NCBI GenBank assembly: GCA_022605955.1
Contig: JAKCOZ010000021.1
Span: 10,894,501-10,958,500, forward strand
Reading direction: 5' to 3'
Length of the DNA stretch: 64,000 nucleotides
From: Rallus limicola
Taxonomy: Eukaryota > Chordata > Aves > Gruiformes > Rallidae
Shown here: piece after piece, positions 48,090-60,288 of the stretch
Layout: each line of letters opens with the position of its first letter
How positions within the stretch are numbered: the first letter of the stretch is position 1
Notes under the pieces: model-generated
The model's input: only the letters and a program-made list of their open reading frames with translations
Databases searched by the model: none
Told to the model about the DNA's origin: nothing
Position numbers and translations under genes: made by a program

Positions 48090-51000
48090 AGGAGTTTTCC
48101 AACAATGTCCCTTCACAGCACATTTCCTCAGTCCTCTTGCTCTGCTATTCCTGGTACTTCTGAGCTTGTTTTTTTCAGTCTGAGAGCCCCCATTACCTTA
48201 TTGCCCAAATCTTTGTGCTCCTTCTTTCTCAGCTCATAGCCAGACTATGTATCCACCAAGTACCCATGCTTCCCTGATAGTAAGTTACCAGTCTAACCTC
48301 CACTTCCTGTTCCTCACCTCTCCAGCAATGTCCCTGAGACTCTTGCTTCAAGGTTTATGTTGCATGCCCTCCTCCTCAACACAATCTGGATGCCAGCATG
48401 GAGTAAATCAACAGATGTCTTGCTCTTAGTCCTAACATCACACCCTCAGAACTCTGTAGATATAATGAGCCCACAAGGGAAAGACTAACTGCATTGTTTG
48501 CAGTAGTATTTGGACAAAGAGAGCAGCTAAACACATATGGCATGGGTGCATGCAGTCAATCAGCCCCAGAAGCTTTGAGGAACTTGTGGTGCACACAAGA
48601 CCTTCTGCCCAAGTAGCTTTAAAAAAAAAAAGAAGCATAAAACCCCTCAAAAAGTAAGAGGGTATTGGTACAGAAAGTGCTGGGCAGCCATAAGTGTATG
48701 GAGGGACAAACATTTGCTTCTTATATTTATATCAAAATGTGTGGATGAGTTTACTTCTCCCATGAACTTGCTGCTCTTCCAGAATTTTCAGGGTCCTTTC
48801 CAAAATCATATAGGAATTTTGTGCAGAAAGCAAACCCATGTCTGATTTCTATGTTGCCCTTCTTCAGAAGTTTGTATATCATCTGTACCTGATAAGATAT
48901 TAGTTCCTATCTATGCTTCCAGTGCTCATAGTTGACAGAATTCTATAGCATTGCTGTGGAAAAATACAACAGCAAAAAAAAATTCATATAACTTCATTTG
49001 GGAAAACTCTAATTCCACATAAATTTATGGGTTTAAATCAAAGTGTTTCTATTGACATTATTAGGTCAACACTACTACACAGAATTAAATTTCACAACTG
49101 TCGTTTTCCTCTCAATTAGGAAAAAAAACCCTACAACAATATCTCAGTTTATCTTAGCAATTTATGCTTACAACAGTAAGATTAATTCCCACCTCTGGTT
49201 TCTCAGGCAAGGGCTCATTCTGCAGAACTTTCAGTGCTTTAGCAGCTGCATCATGCTTAGCAGCTTGTCTTGTTCTTCCTTTCCCATGAAACTGCTGCCC
49301 TCCAATTGAAAGCTCAACTTGATAAAGTAAGGGCCCAACAGGAAATGGGTAAAAGTACCTGCAAAGACACAGATTTAAATAAGCAAACAGTTTGGCCTAC
49401 AAAATAAACAGGACCAGGAGTTTAGGTGGACGAATCTCTTGGATATCAATAACCACAATGCAGCACTTGAACACTAGTATAAAAAAAGCCAAATTCTGAC
49501 TTAAAGTTTAAGAAATTTTAGGGAGAGGCCTTTGAAACAGAGTATCACCAGTTCCTGCTTTAAATTATCAACACATTTCTCACCAACTAGAACAGAGAAA
49601 GACAATGTACCTATTGTAACTTGGTAGCCCAGTAAGCTTTGAATTCTCAATTCCTGTGGTCATAGAAAATTCTTTAAATTGAAGCTGTGATTTAAATAGT
49701 TTTAGAAAGAGCTTCAAATTGTTTTCTTCACTTTTGCTTTTACACAGAAGGGAAACAAGAAATATTTAGCTAAAGTGTAGCTATTCACTCTCTGAAGTTG
49801 GCTATACATGACTGTCCTCAAAAACACTTCATCATTTGGTTCAGTTCCTTTTTTTCCTCCCCTTCTCACCCTGCCTCCCCCCAAGAAAACAAAAAAAACC
49901 CAACAAACCAACCTACACACGTTAACTAAGACAAATGACAGATACAAATGGGGTGTACTTATCAAAAACTTCTGCCTTACAAGCTGGGTTTGTTTTTAGC
50001 TGAATATCCCTTTAAGGGACGTGGTATTTTCAGCTGTTTTCAGAAGATAACATCAAAGCACTCAGATGAAGGGAGCGGAAGTTCAAAGACACAAGACTGC
50101 AAAGCCAAAAAATGACACAATACAAACAATACTCACCGTGGAGGATAAGTGCCACCTCTCATAGTGTAGTTGTAAGTGGATCTCATCCCCGTGTAAGGAT
50201 CAATAGGTTTGTACATAGGTTTCTTTCCCAGCTTCATGCAAAGTGCATTTAACTCCACTGTGGGGGTTACACTGTCTAAATAAAAAGGAATATACAGAGT
50301 TGTTTAACTGCACAAGGGACAAAAGGAACCTAAACTCTTACACAGTCTCAAACAGGGAAAAATAAGCTCAGCTCTTCCCCTGTGCATCTTAAATGAACGA
50401 ATTCTAAAATGCTAATGAGCACAAAGAAAATAAGCCTCTATGATGTATATTAAATTAGGAGCCTACTACAGTTGTGACAAATCCCGTTATCAAAGAGTGA
50501 ACTTGCCAGGGGCTTTTATAGTTTGGGGTTTTTTTAATTTATTTTTATTTTATTTCACTTTAAACGTGTGAAGTTAGCAATTGATTTATTTTTACAGCAC
50601 ATCCAGCAACATACTCTGAAAAAGAGAAATTTCTCTTCCCCCAAAAATGCTTTTAGATTAAGTCAACAGGCATATCTTCTGCTTCTGTTGTTTACCCAGA
50701 ATGATCAAGTGTTTCTCTAGGTACTCAATGACCTAAGCAGAGTTTTTATGACTCTTCACTTTCCAATTGCAGCTTGCCTTTTCAAAAGGAAGGTATATTG
50801 CTACTGAGGGCTATAAGCATTTCTCTCAGTGCAGATATCATGTGGATGAAGAATTGACACACTGACTATTCTCATTTGAGAGAGAACAATGATGTAAATG
50901 GTCTTTTATTTTTTTCTATTGCAGGGCTCAAAAGTCAGTGTGTATTCAGTACAGTGTTTTGTTATATGGCAAAAGAAAATGAAATTATGGAAGAGATTCA

Positions 51001-54000
51001 CAGCCAAAATAATTGCTAACTTCCAATATTTTCACTGCTCACTGTAAAAAGTGTTTTTTTAAAAAGAATGTAGGTGATACCAAAATAAAGCTTGGTTTTG
51101 TGCCAGTTTTAACCTTGGTTGAACATACTAATGTAATCCTAACAGGTTTGTATTCAAGTGACTGAGAGTTAATGCAAAACAATCACATGTGCAGCTGAGA
51201 TGTCAAGCTGTTTTACATTTATATATATCTTAAAAGCAATCCCAGTAAAGGTGTTGCCTAAACATAGTTAACTACACCTCAAATGCTTTTATACAAATCA
51301 ATGTCTATTTCTCTTTTAAGTAGTACAAATGACACAAATTCCAAAGTTCTGATCTAATCCCTCAACACAAATATAACTTTTTTTTTCAACTTACATTTCC
51401 AAAGAAATTTATTGTTAAGCTTTTGAATTACCCTACCAGAATTACCATACACATTCATCTGCCCACACAGAATATTATTCTTTGCTGTGACTGAATTCCT
51501 CATGGGGTCTGGTTTTGTTTGGATTTTTTTTTTTTCCTTCCTTTACTTAGTATTCTTTTTTTAAGAGTAAGATAAAGATCTTTTCCAGGATTCCACCAAG
51601 CATTACAAGATACACTGGGTTCTTCAATCCTGAAAGGCTTGACAGAAAAACCCTATACTTTAACTTGTTAATATGATTCTTTTTTTAATATTGCCTACAA
51701 CAATCGAAGAGTAAATCAAGATGATGTTGTCACAAAACCTGACAGTTACCATTGTTAAAATATGCAGAGTCACAGTTTTTACTCATCCTTCTGCAACTTC
51801 AAAACACAAACCAAACCCAGAAAGGTGTATTTTATTATTTTCTTTTCAATCAGTTTGCTGAGCACACACCTGGATTCTTGCCTTCACTACGGGAGGGACG
51901 AGCTGTCGGCTTGGGGAACTTTGTCCCTTCCAAAGCTTTGGCAGCTGCCGCATGTTGCGCTTTTTTAATACTAGTTCCTTCAGCTTCCCAGTGTTGGTCC
52001 CCAAGAGTCAGTTGCACTGTAAACACCTCAGAAATAAACAAGGTTCACTTTATCACAAGCGGTTTCAGAACTTACATAAATTTTTAAGCCACTCTTACAC
52101 AAAACAGACAAGTTTTAGTGATGCAAAAGTTGGGAATATGGTAATCAAAGCTTTCCTCAGCTCCAGATTTTAAACACTTTGGGCAGCCATAGGGTTTCCC
52201 TGATCACTGAAGTAAGAATTTCACAGTAATTGTAGCTGGCAACTATCCTGCACAGTGTATGGGATCACACAGGCTAAAAACCAACTGAAAACCAAGAGTG
52301 CATGTGATGACAGCTACATGGATCGCTGGTATGCCAACATACCAGCAGCCCTGACATTACGACTTTTAGTCCATGTAACTCAATTCTTGCTTTACTACTG
52401 TGGGCTCCAGGGCTTCTTAATGATATTTTTCAGCTGTTTGGGGAAAGATAAGTTCACATTGCACCATAAAAGCTTCTACATAGCCAGAGGTGAGCACTAG
52501 CCTATTTGATTACAGAGCAAAGCTCTGTGGCACTTCTTTTTAAGTATGTGGGATAAGGAAGAATATATATTGCCCTAAATTCTCAGAAATTAATCAGACA
52601 ACAGCAAGCCAAGGTCTCCCTGGTAATTAAGTAAAGTTTAATTTCAATCAGAATGAAAACACAAGTGAATATATGCTCTGAATATTATTCCAACACTTGT
52701 TATAAATGCAAACCTTGCCTCCTTAGCATACAGAGCTGACATTACACATATTTTGGACAAAAGATTTCTTACTATTACTCAATTGGAAGTCAATTCCTAT
52801 ACAACAAACACTGTTCCAGGAGCATACCTTAATGAGACAATGTCAGATTAAACAGACACATTCCTTACTGAGTTTTCACGTATGCCTTGACCTCAGTTCC
52901 CATGCAATCCAGACCTTCATTGAAGATTAAAAAGTTTATCAACACTAAAACTCCCTTTTTCAGTGTTCTTTGAAGTAACACAAGTTTATTTGCTGCTAAA
53001 AAACTCTGTCTCTGCCTATGAACAGAACACCAAAGGAATTGTATACTACCAAGATTTTGAGACACTGTAAGAGATATGTTATGACATGGGATGCATATCA
53101 CATGCTGGTCCACCCTAGGCATTCCTACATTCCCACAGTAAAAGCCAAAGAGCCTTTTGCTAAAGTAACTGCTCCAGAGCAGATGAATGGTCAGTGCTGT
53201 TCAATCATACTGTACTTCAGGCACTAAAGAACATACACCAAGATCCTTGTTTGCCAAATATTGGGCAATTAGGACAGAGAAAACAAAGCAACAGCAAGGC
53301 AGCATTCAGTTAGGATGTGTACAAGAGAGAAAACCTCTTAAAATTAGGTAGTAAAACTTATTCCAGGCATATCAACAAATACAGATATATACCTCACCAA
53401 CTACATGGACACAAAACCACTACAACTCCTTCTGTAGGCTTTCCTAAATAAACATAATTGCCATAAGACTTCCTGCATCTCTAACTAAGAAAGCATTTTC
53501 ATCTTTTAAAGTTGGTGGGATTAATCTCAAACTATTAAAATGCACCACAGGGAGAACACAGAAAACTTATGGAACAGGCAAGATGTAAAACCAAAGTGAG
53601 TTTATTAAGATCATCCATATTTAATACTGTATATATATATATTTATATTTTTAGCAAAGACTGCATGAAACAAACCTTGCTTTATTAAGTAAAAGTCAGA
53701 GCCATGCATCTCCTAATGGTGTTAACAAATAACTCTTCAAAAAAGCCAAGTAGTTTTAGGCAACAGGTAATTTCAACCTTTATATACTTTGGAAAATAAC
53801 TTTTTAGCACACACGTAACGGCCTCACACTTTCCTACCACCAATACTTTGGTGAGCTTCACATTCCTCTCTATTACACTGTATTATCATGCACTAAAAAC
53901 ATATAATTTGCCTTTCCCTCTTAGGAAACACCACGAACAGCAGCAATAAGACACTTATAGTACTATTTACCTTAGAATGAGCTGGACCTTGCTCACTTAA

Positions 54001-55063
54001 AAGCTTATACTCAGGCTGAATCTTGTTGAAACGGGCTAATTCATTCACAAGACACATTGGGGTTTTCTCTTTGGGGTTTGCCATGTTTGAAGGAGCTGAA
54101 AGATTATATAAAATCAGATAAATGAACAGGTAGCTATGAACTCTACTACAATCTTTAATTTAAAAAAATAAATAAATAAAAACCATTGGCTTAGCATTTA
54201 GCTGCCAGCAATACACTACTACTCAGAAAAGGTCTGCTGGAATAGACTGCTCTGCTCATTAGCCAACCTGACAACCACCTACTGAATTTGGGATTTCCAA
54301 ACAATGTGAACACCTAAAAGACAGGATCACTAAATGTAATGTTTTAACAGAAGCCAGAAGTTAGGAGTCCCTTGCATTTTGCTGGCATCTTATGTAGTAT
54401 GTTTAAAGGAGCAAATTTCCTACGTGTTCTTCTTGGTCACTTCCTTTGAGTAATTCCAAATGGTCAGTAAATTTGTTTTCCTTCTCCTATTTTTAGCTGT
54501 TACTTTTTATTCACTCATTTTATTAGTGCAATATATTTATCATTAAGCTGGACATAACAGAACTAATAGAACTAAACGAACTATTTAACACAAGCTACTT
54601 GCAGATGTGTGATAGCAATGTTCTAAAAATTTTATGTTGTACACTTTTAAGTATACTTGACTATTATAAACATTTCAATTAATATTAGAACTTTGTGGAA
54701 AAATACTCTCCTATCTGACCAAAACAGATTTCATTCAATACAAGCTACCACAGGTGGATAAAAATAACTTTTGAAGTATTTCTAGGTGCAAGACATTAGG
54801 AATATATTGTGCCAAACTATAAACACTAAGAATATACATACTTTCTTATATAATAGATGCTCAATCTTACCTGCAGCTGCATTGGTGGATGTGACTGATG
54901 CAGAGGGTAAAGCAGAGTTTTGGATAGGTCTACCTGCATTTTCAGAGGGCAAAGAACTAGTAGTGGAAGGAATACTCAAAGGCTGTGAAAGAGATGGGTT
55001 TTTATTCAATATTTGGCTCCCTGCAAGGGCAGCAGAAGGATTCTGAATTTGAACTTGAGACAT
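33967..55063 (-). CDS. STAU1: Staufen-1, double-stranded RNA-binding protein (14 coding exons joined)
   Basis: The exons listed separately join in phase to 2073 nt, 690 residues plus stop. Staufen binds structured mRNAs in the cytoplasm, acting in mRNA transport, translation and Staufen-mediated decay with UPF1. The order seen is: N-terminal low-complexity region (1-64); dsRBD1 (about 76-143); dsRBD2 (about 162-250); dsRBD3 (about 272-341, with [11 protein letters not shown]); dsRBD4 (about 375-445, with [11 protein letters not shown]); tubulin-binding region (about 462-560); dsRBD5 (about 565-655); and a new-looking tail. It is STAU1 rather than STAU2: the dsRBD5 region ([20 protein letters not shown]) and dsRBD3 are STAU1-type. 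Mammalian STAU1 isoforms are about 496 and 577 residues and are described as lacking dsRBD1, which is encoded here by two cassette exons. The 5' non-coding exon was not found. Confidence 0.95.
34704..34789 (-). CDS. STAU1: STAU1 coding exon 13: dsRBD5 last helix
   Basis: Acceptor TTCCTTTAG opens [20 protein letters not shown] and RTGNGPMS. The sequence then reads ATG TCT GT|GTGAGTG. Using this strong donor leaves phase 2 and joins the last exon. Without splicing, the frame reads GTG TGA and stops at once as ...GPMSV. Confidence 0.92.
36275..36397 (-). CDS. STAU1: STAU1 coding exon 12: dsRBD5 core
   Basis: Acceptor TTTCTTCTTCAG and donor GACATG|GTATGATT; 41 codons. It codes [20 protein letters not shown] and [15 protein letters not shown]. 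dsRBD5 is the dimerisation and protein-contact domain. Confidence 0.95.
37072..37391 (-). CDS. STAU1: STAU1 coding exon 11: tubulin-binding region and start of dsRBD5
   Basis: Acceptor CTCTCTCCTCAG and donor ATCCAG|GTAAGATT; 320 nt, phases 1 and 0. It codes [40 protein letters not shown] and [16 protein letters not shown], the sections that separate STAU1 from STAU2. Confidence 0.96.
39432..39504 (-). CDS. STAU1: STAU1 coding exon 10: start of the tubulin-binding region
   Basis: Acceptor TGCCTTTAAG and donor TCAACTA|GTAAGTAG, phases 0 and 1. It codes [20 protein letters not shown], as in mammals. Confidence 0.93.
40335..40481 (-). CDS. STAU1: STAU1 coding exon 9: dsRBD4 second half
   Basis: Acceptor TTTTGTCCAG and donor GAGAAA|GTAAGAG; 49 codons. 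It codes [20 protein letters not shown] and [16 protein letters not shown]. Confidence 0.96.
41303..41446 (-). CDS. STAU1: STAU1 coding exon 8: dsRBD4 first half
   Basis: Acceptor GTTCTACATAG and donor ATGCAG|GTTTGTATG; 48 codons, phase 0 to 0. It codes [20 protein letters not shown] and [15 protein letters not shown]. Confidence 0.95.
41997..42209 (-). CDS. STAU1: STAU1 coding exon 7: dsRBD3 core
   Basis: Acceptor CTGAAACAG and donor GTGAAG|GTAAGAG; 71 codons, phase 0 to 0. It codes [20 protein letters not shown] and [20 protein letters not shown]. dsRBD3 is one of the two main RNA-binding domains of Staufen-1. Confidence 0.96.
43564..43662 (-). CDS. STAU1: STAU1 coding exon 6: dsRBD3 first helix
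   Basis: Acceptor GCTTCTTTTAG and donor TTTGAG|GTATG; exactly 33 codons, phase 0 to 0. It codes [20 protein letters not shown] and [13 protein letters not shown], virtually the STAU1 sequence. It is too short to show up as a long open frame. Confidence 0.94.
47321..47384. repeat. Polypurine GGA/GAA tract
   Basis: About 64 bases almost entirely of G and A, mostly GGA and GAA triplets, in a STAU1 intron. Mirror-like purine tracts of this kind can form triplex DNA. Confidence 0.9.
48051..48088. repeat. CT/CA microsatellite
   Basis: A short CT run passes into about 12 CA units (48063-48087) in a STAU1 intron. Confidence 0.9.
49193..49358 (-). CDS. STAU1: STAU1 coding exon 5: dsRBD2 core
   Basis: Acceptor GTGTCTTTGCAG and donor CCAGAG|GTGGGA, phases 2 and 0. 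It codes [20 protein letters not shown] and [19 protein letters not shown] with the basic RNA-binding helix. Confidence 0.94.
50137..50275 (-). CDS. STAU1: STAU1 coding exon 4: start of dsRBD2
   Basis: Acceptor ATTTAG and donor CCACG|GTGAGTATTG, phases 1 and 2. It codes [20 protein letters not shown] and [14 protein letters not shown], close to mammalian STAU1. Confidence 0.93.
51870..52026 (-). CDS. STAU1: STAU1 coding exon 3: second half of dsRBD1
   Basis: Acceptor TTATTTCTGAG and donor AATCCAG|GTGTGTG, phases 0 and 1. It codes [20 protein letters not shown] and then [15 protein letters not shown], the strands and the basic helix that grip dsRNA. With the preceding exon it forms a 282-nt cassette with phase 1 on both sides. 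Confidence 0.92.
53971..54095 (-). CDS. STAU1: STAU1 coding exon 2: first half of dsRBD1
   Basis: Acceptor ATCTTTCAG and donor TCTAAG|GTAAATAG, phases 1 and 0. It codes [20 protein letters not shown] followed by KIQPEYKLL and GPAHSK, the first helix and strand of a dsRNA-binding fold. An internal ATG gives the MANPKEK start used in STAU2. Confidence 0.92.
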
Positions 55064-55088
55064 GTTTACTTCCAACCAGAGCAAGTTA
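54871..55088 (-). CDS. STAU1: STAU1 first coding exon (5' UTR end and N-terminus)
   Basis: Acceptor GTTTACCTACAG at 55091-55089; 25 nt of leader; ATG at 55063-55061 coding [20 protein letters not shown] and the [17 protein letters not shown] motif of STAU1; donor GCTGCAG|GTAAGATT. The coding part is 55063-54871, phase 1 out. The longer frame starting upstream at 55084 is not used, because it would begin inside the intron/leader boundary. Confidence 0.93.
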
Positions 55089-58064
55089 CTGTAGGTAAAC
55101 AGCTTTGAATGCAGGCAAACTCAGTGCGAGGAGACCAAATTGCTGACCTAAAATGTAAAGATAAAAGAAGATTATACTGAATATTTAGTATTCTTTAAAT
55201 AATAATCTATTGACATTATTTCTCTATTAGCTAAAAAGGGAAAAAAAAAACACATTCTGCTGCATACAAAATGGAAAGAACAGATGCTTGATTGGTCGCT
55301 TACCCACCCAGCTTTAACAGCTTATTTCAACCTGTACACCCCATCATTGAAGTTTCACATTTCTTTCATTTATAAAAGAGAAGTGGTATAGGAGCTTTAT
55401 TTGTGTTTGCTCATTTAAGATCAATTATCCATATGTTTTCCCCCTCACTGAACCCACTTAAAAACCAAATCCAGTTACTTAGAACTGATAGCCACTGCTT
55501 ATGTACTAAACAAAGAGCAACTTCCATGAACAGATTACATTTCATGCACTCTGCCATTTGAAGCTAAAGTTTTCCCCTCAGAAGGGCAAGCAAAAAATGC
55601 AGCCTTTACAAAACAACTATTTAGAGCATGAACCCTTTGTTATAATCAAATACTCCCTACCCCCCTGCCCAGGATCACCAAGAAGAATGCCTCATCATTG
55701 ATGGGAGGAACACAAATGGTGTCCAGGAGAAAATGCCCAAGTAGTTGTAACTGGGAGAAGGGAAGGTGGAAGTTCACAAGCTTTATAAACTACATGGGTT
55801 TTGAAGTTTACTCCTATTTAAGTCAGAATATGTCTCAGTCACAGTTCAAGCATCACTTTAGAGTTATTTGGCTTTGCAACACTGTAAACAAGTGTTGAAA
55901 GTGTCACAGGCACCTATGTTCCTTTAAGAAAAGTCACCTCCAAGCAATGAGCTCGTACCAGTCGATGTGAAGTATTGTGATAGACCTTTCCTCCACTGAC
56001 AAATTAGTATTAGATTTCTGTTACACATGGATGCAACATTATCTTCCTGTTCATACAGATAAACCTAAATTTACACTAGTGGATTGCCAGTCTGAAGGCA
56101 GACATTGCTGCCAGAGCTCAGCCGCCCATATCCGCTTACGATCCCCAGCGCAATTTATTCATTAAAAATAAACTGTACAGCCAAATAAATGCATTTTACA
56201 CACAGAGGCAGACACACATGCACACGTAATGCTGCCCAGCTATAGATTTCATTAAGGCAGCCAAAGAAAATGTATTCTTTCATAATTTATAGATGGAGAA
56301 ATCCCTGCTCCAGACACCAGCGGGGAGCTATTAGTAGCAACACAACTCCACTAGTGCCCTGTAAGCTTCAAATTCTGAACCTGTGAATGGACTTCCAAAT
56401 GTAAGAGGAGCAGCAATGAGTCACAGTGAAGTTTTTAGCCACTAACTGACAAAACAAACCTAAGAGGAAAACCTAGGTTAATATATTCTTGGATACAAAC
56501 ATTTATTTATTTTCTTATTAAATAAAGAAGCTACTAAGAAGCAACAGATAAACCAATAAAACTATCTTCTGGAATATGTTACTTTGAAGAAACACGATAA
56601 ACATGCCAGGCTTACCAAAGCACTGGTGGGATAACTTTATCTTTTACTAGGGAATGAAATAAGTTCAGCCTTCGTTGGTTCAGAAGACCTATACATAGAT
56701 CATACTCAAAACAAATCCTGTATTTGACTACTAAATTTGCTGAAGTTACATACAGGGTACATTGTGACTGTGCGAAGGGTATTAGGGCATCTATCTAAAG
56801 GAGTTCCAAGAAGTTGCAAGACAAAGATGAAAAGTATGTAGAATAACACTCCAGGGTAATAATTTTATAATCATTAAGTTTTATTCCCAGGAGCATCACT
56901 GGAAACACTAATTTCTATTCTTTTTTCTCAAACATAATACAACACTACTGTCTGGAAAAGACTATGAAGTATTGCAGTGCAAAAAAACCCAATAACACAA
57001 AACCAAACCACGCTCCCAAACTAATTCTCCTTCCCTGCTTAAGTGCAATGCCCTTTAAAGTAACTTAAGTTAAATGGTTTCTATGCCACACAGCTTAAGC
57101 AGACGACACCAAATGTCTATTTTGAAGTCAGTATCACAGGATCTTTCATATCATGCCGGAAAGGAAGTCTGAAATTCTTCTCAGAAAACTGCTGACCAGC
57201 ACGTCACTTTCAGAGCAGGGCACCACCCTTCATTTATTTGCCAACACTTGGTTTGGGGGGACAGGGAATTTCAGCTCCAAAATCCACATGTTAACGTGGT
57301 ACCATACACACACAGAAGAACAGTACACCAACCTCTAGTAATTTTTTTTTTTTTTCCAAAAAGGGAAGTCCCTGACAAGGATATTATTAGTTCACTTTCT
57401 ATATTTACTGCAGAGTACTACAGAACCTCACAGCCGTGCAGCTCAGGCTGCTCTGACCCAGCTCTCTCTCCATCAAGAGCTATAATCTTCAGTGTTCAGT
57501 TTGAAAAAGCTTTTCTGCAGACACCTCTGATAAGAGAAATCAGGACAGACAATTCAGCCACTATTTACAAAAAATCTGTAGAGACCTGAGGTCATACCCT
57601 AGTGCTTGAAACAATAAGGTTCTGGAAAACAATCAAATTTCAAAGTTTTCAGCTATCCATGCTCCATAACCAGACCAAAAAAAAAAAGCTGCAGATGCAT
57701 CTACAGCTCATAACCTGCTTATTCTCAGCAGAGACACCAACTGCCCAGCTCCTTCAGCAGCCTGCCTGCTCAGTCACATCTACAGGGACTGAGGGAGAAG
57801 GCAACAAAGTGTTTGCAGCACACCTCACTGGAATTCACCACACATCACCCCCAAAACCTTTCAACAAAATGGAAGAGTTCAGCCTTTGTGTACCTCCTGG
57901 GAACCCAACCTCACAAAAAACAGCTCAGTTCATACACCTGTAAGATGGTAGCAAGGCCACCCACCCTCCTCTGCAAAATACTTTGCAAATACAAATGGAG
58001 CCATAATTTGATGGCCAAAATTACCACACAAGTACCCAGCCTCTGGAGCCATTAATTTAGCAAG

Positions 58065-58080
58065 AAAAAAAAAAAAAAAA
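58065..58080. repeat. Poly-A run
   Basis: About 16 A on the plus strand. Confidence 0.85.
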
Positions 58081-60221
58081 GCACTCAACAGGATCCTGTA
58101 AGTACTCCTTTCCATTGCTTTTTCTAAAGGTGGAGGAAGAAAAAGCTGCTATGCCTAACAGAAAAGAAATTGTAAGGAGCTAGTAAGCTAAATCTTTCCT
58201 TGAAATAAAAATCTAAATCTGAAGCCTGAAGAACACGCTGCTGTACAAAGTTTCTCCTCAAGACATCCAAGTCCAGGCATGACAGTCTTTCACCACAGCT
58301 GAGCAGATATTTATTATCAGGGAGAAAACTGAATCACAACGAAAATAAAACTTTTCCAATTAATGTATCGTTTATAACCCAAGTGAGCATAACGTTTGTT
58401 TCCACAACCTCACGCTTTTTTATTCAGATCAACAGATGAATCCACATCCTGTGAGTTATCAGCAATTCAGAACTGTTTCAGAGTTCATTAGACTGAATTC
58501 AAGCAGAACCCAACTAAGCATTAAAAACAGCTTGTGAATGGCTGAAAATCTGCTTTACAAATTTCTGACAACCGTAGACACTAGGTAATAGCTTACAAGA
58601 TTATACCTTAAAAGTTTATATATACAAATACATATTATGTTTTCTTTTTCAAAAACATTTAGCTCATGCTTTGACAAGCAACTTCAAAGAACAGCCTGAC
58701 AAAACAAACTGGAATTCTGTTTGGATTTTTTCAGCTACCTGTGAAGCTTGTGATACTGTGGCTGATTTGCACAAAGTATTTCACTAGGGTCTAAGAACAC
58801 TCTGTCCATCACTGCACATTTAATTACAGGTTATCTGGGGATTATAAAAAGGTTTTACAAAGTAATATCTGCCCTACCCTGTAACAGGCTCACAAAATCC
58901 TAACTATCCAAGAAAAAGCACCATAATCTCAAAAGTTGAGGCTAACAGAGACATCAGTATTTTGGGTGATTTCCCCACTTAAGCAGGGGTCAGCTACTTC
59001 AAGCTTCTCAAGGCAAATACTAGAACAAATAACTGACCCCTATACAATACTGGAGGCATTGATAGAACTTAAAACCACTCACAAACAGTAAAGACAGGTG
59101 AGTGAACAAAAGTTTTACTCTTTCCATCGTAGCCAGCAGCTAATGACATATCTTGCTCCTTTCCCACCCTTCCTTTTCACTAAGACAGACATTATTTTAA
59201 ATGCAACGACCTGTGGGCAATAAGAAATGCAGAGAGATGGATTTTCAGATGACAAAGCTCTGTTCCCCACTCCAGTTTTAAAATTTTTATGTTCTTTTGG
59301 TGCGTCAATGCCTGGAATATTCCCAGAAATGTGAATGCATTAAAATGCAATGCTCAGAAGTCACTAAGGTAACCAAAAGGCAAGCAAAGAAATGTAAAGA
59401 TCTGAACACAGGCCACTCTGCCACAGATAAATTAAAATCTTCCTCTCTAGAAGAAAGAATGTATCATTTTCAGATAAAAGTTCTCTTGGGGCTTTTTCGT
59501 ATTGTAATTCTCAAAGGTGTTAGAGATAGAAGCCAGAGGATCAAACAAAACCCAACGCTTCCTGTGGATAATCATGCTTTACCACAACTTGTGGTTTCTT
59601 TAATAGATGCAAATAGAAGGTAAGAAACATTAGTTTTAGGTAAGTTTCCTGTACCTTTAGGAGATCCAGAGAGTGAAGATTTGGATTTAGTTCCGAATAG
59701 GGTATTTATGATGGAGAATGCCTAAAAGGAAAAACAGAGAGTTAGCATTTTGCTTCCTAAAGCTACAAAAAGCTCTTCTGCAGTGTATGTCCCACCACTA
59801 CACTGAGCGTGCCTCTCCTGTTTGGATGGCAATTAAATTCTCACCGACTGCTCAAGAGAGCTATGTTTTTCCAAGCAGAAATTCCAACCTGATCCAAGAA
59901 TCTTCCTTCCTTGCTCTCTCCCCAAACACAAGTGATTTTTCTTGCACAGTGGAATCTCACAATAATGCTCTTTGCAGGATTACAAGGGTTACTGGCAAAT
60001 TTTCTTTGTGTAGCAAGGCTTCCAGTTGCAAAGAAGTTAACCTTCCTTCTAACAGCCCTAGACATCAGCTGCTCAAACCAGACCCAGACCTTTAATTCAA
60101 AGAGCCAAACCAAAAGCAAACCACCAACCTGAGAAACTCTGGCAGCTGTTAACTGCAAAAATCTGATATAAATTCTACTTATGGCTACATCTCCAGTCTA
60201 ATGATTTCTCTCATAAATAGG

Positions 60222-60288
60222 TGTATATATATATATATATTTATATATACATTTATATATATATTTTTATATATATATATATATAAAT
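60222..60288. repeat. TA-rich microsatellite
   Basis: TATATA runs interrupted by TTTATATATACA and TTTTTAT. The repeat is self-complementary and could form a cruciform. Confidence 0.9.

Larger units (their letters stand above)
34055..54870 (-). other. STAU1: STAU1 introns
   Basis: The introns run between the exons listed; the longest is 49192-43663 (5.5 kb). No snoRNA, nested gene or intact mobile element was recognised. The 5.5-kb intron holds a GA-rich tract and a CA microsatellite (listed separately). Confidence 0.6.

Noticed and set aside
33967..55063. Possibility that the Staufen gene is STAU2, suggested by the nearby SBSPON-like gene and the MANPKEK exon
   Set aside because: dsRBD3-5, the tubulin-binding region and [20 protein letters not shown] are STAU1-type. 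STAU2 differs clearly in these parts and at the C-terminus.
56614..56652. Short minus-strand segment between CATTCCCTAG and a GTAAGCC donor as a STAU1 5' exon
   Set aside because: Under 40 bases, no further support, and such splice-like pairs are common by chance in this much sequence.
60222..60288. TATATA cluster as a promoter
   Set aside because: It is a simple TA microsatellite without a start-site context.
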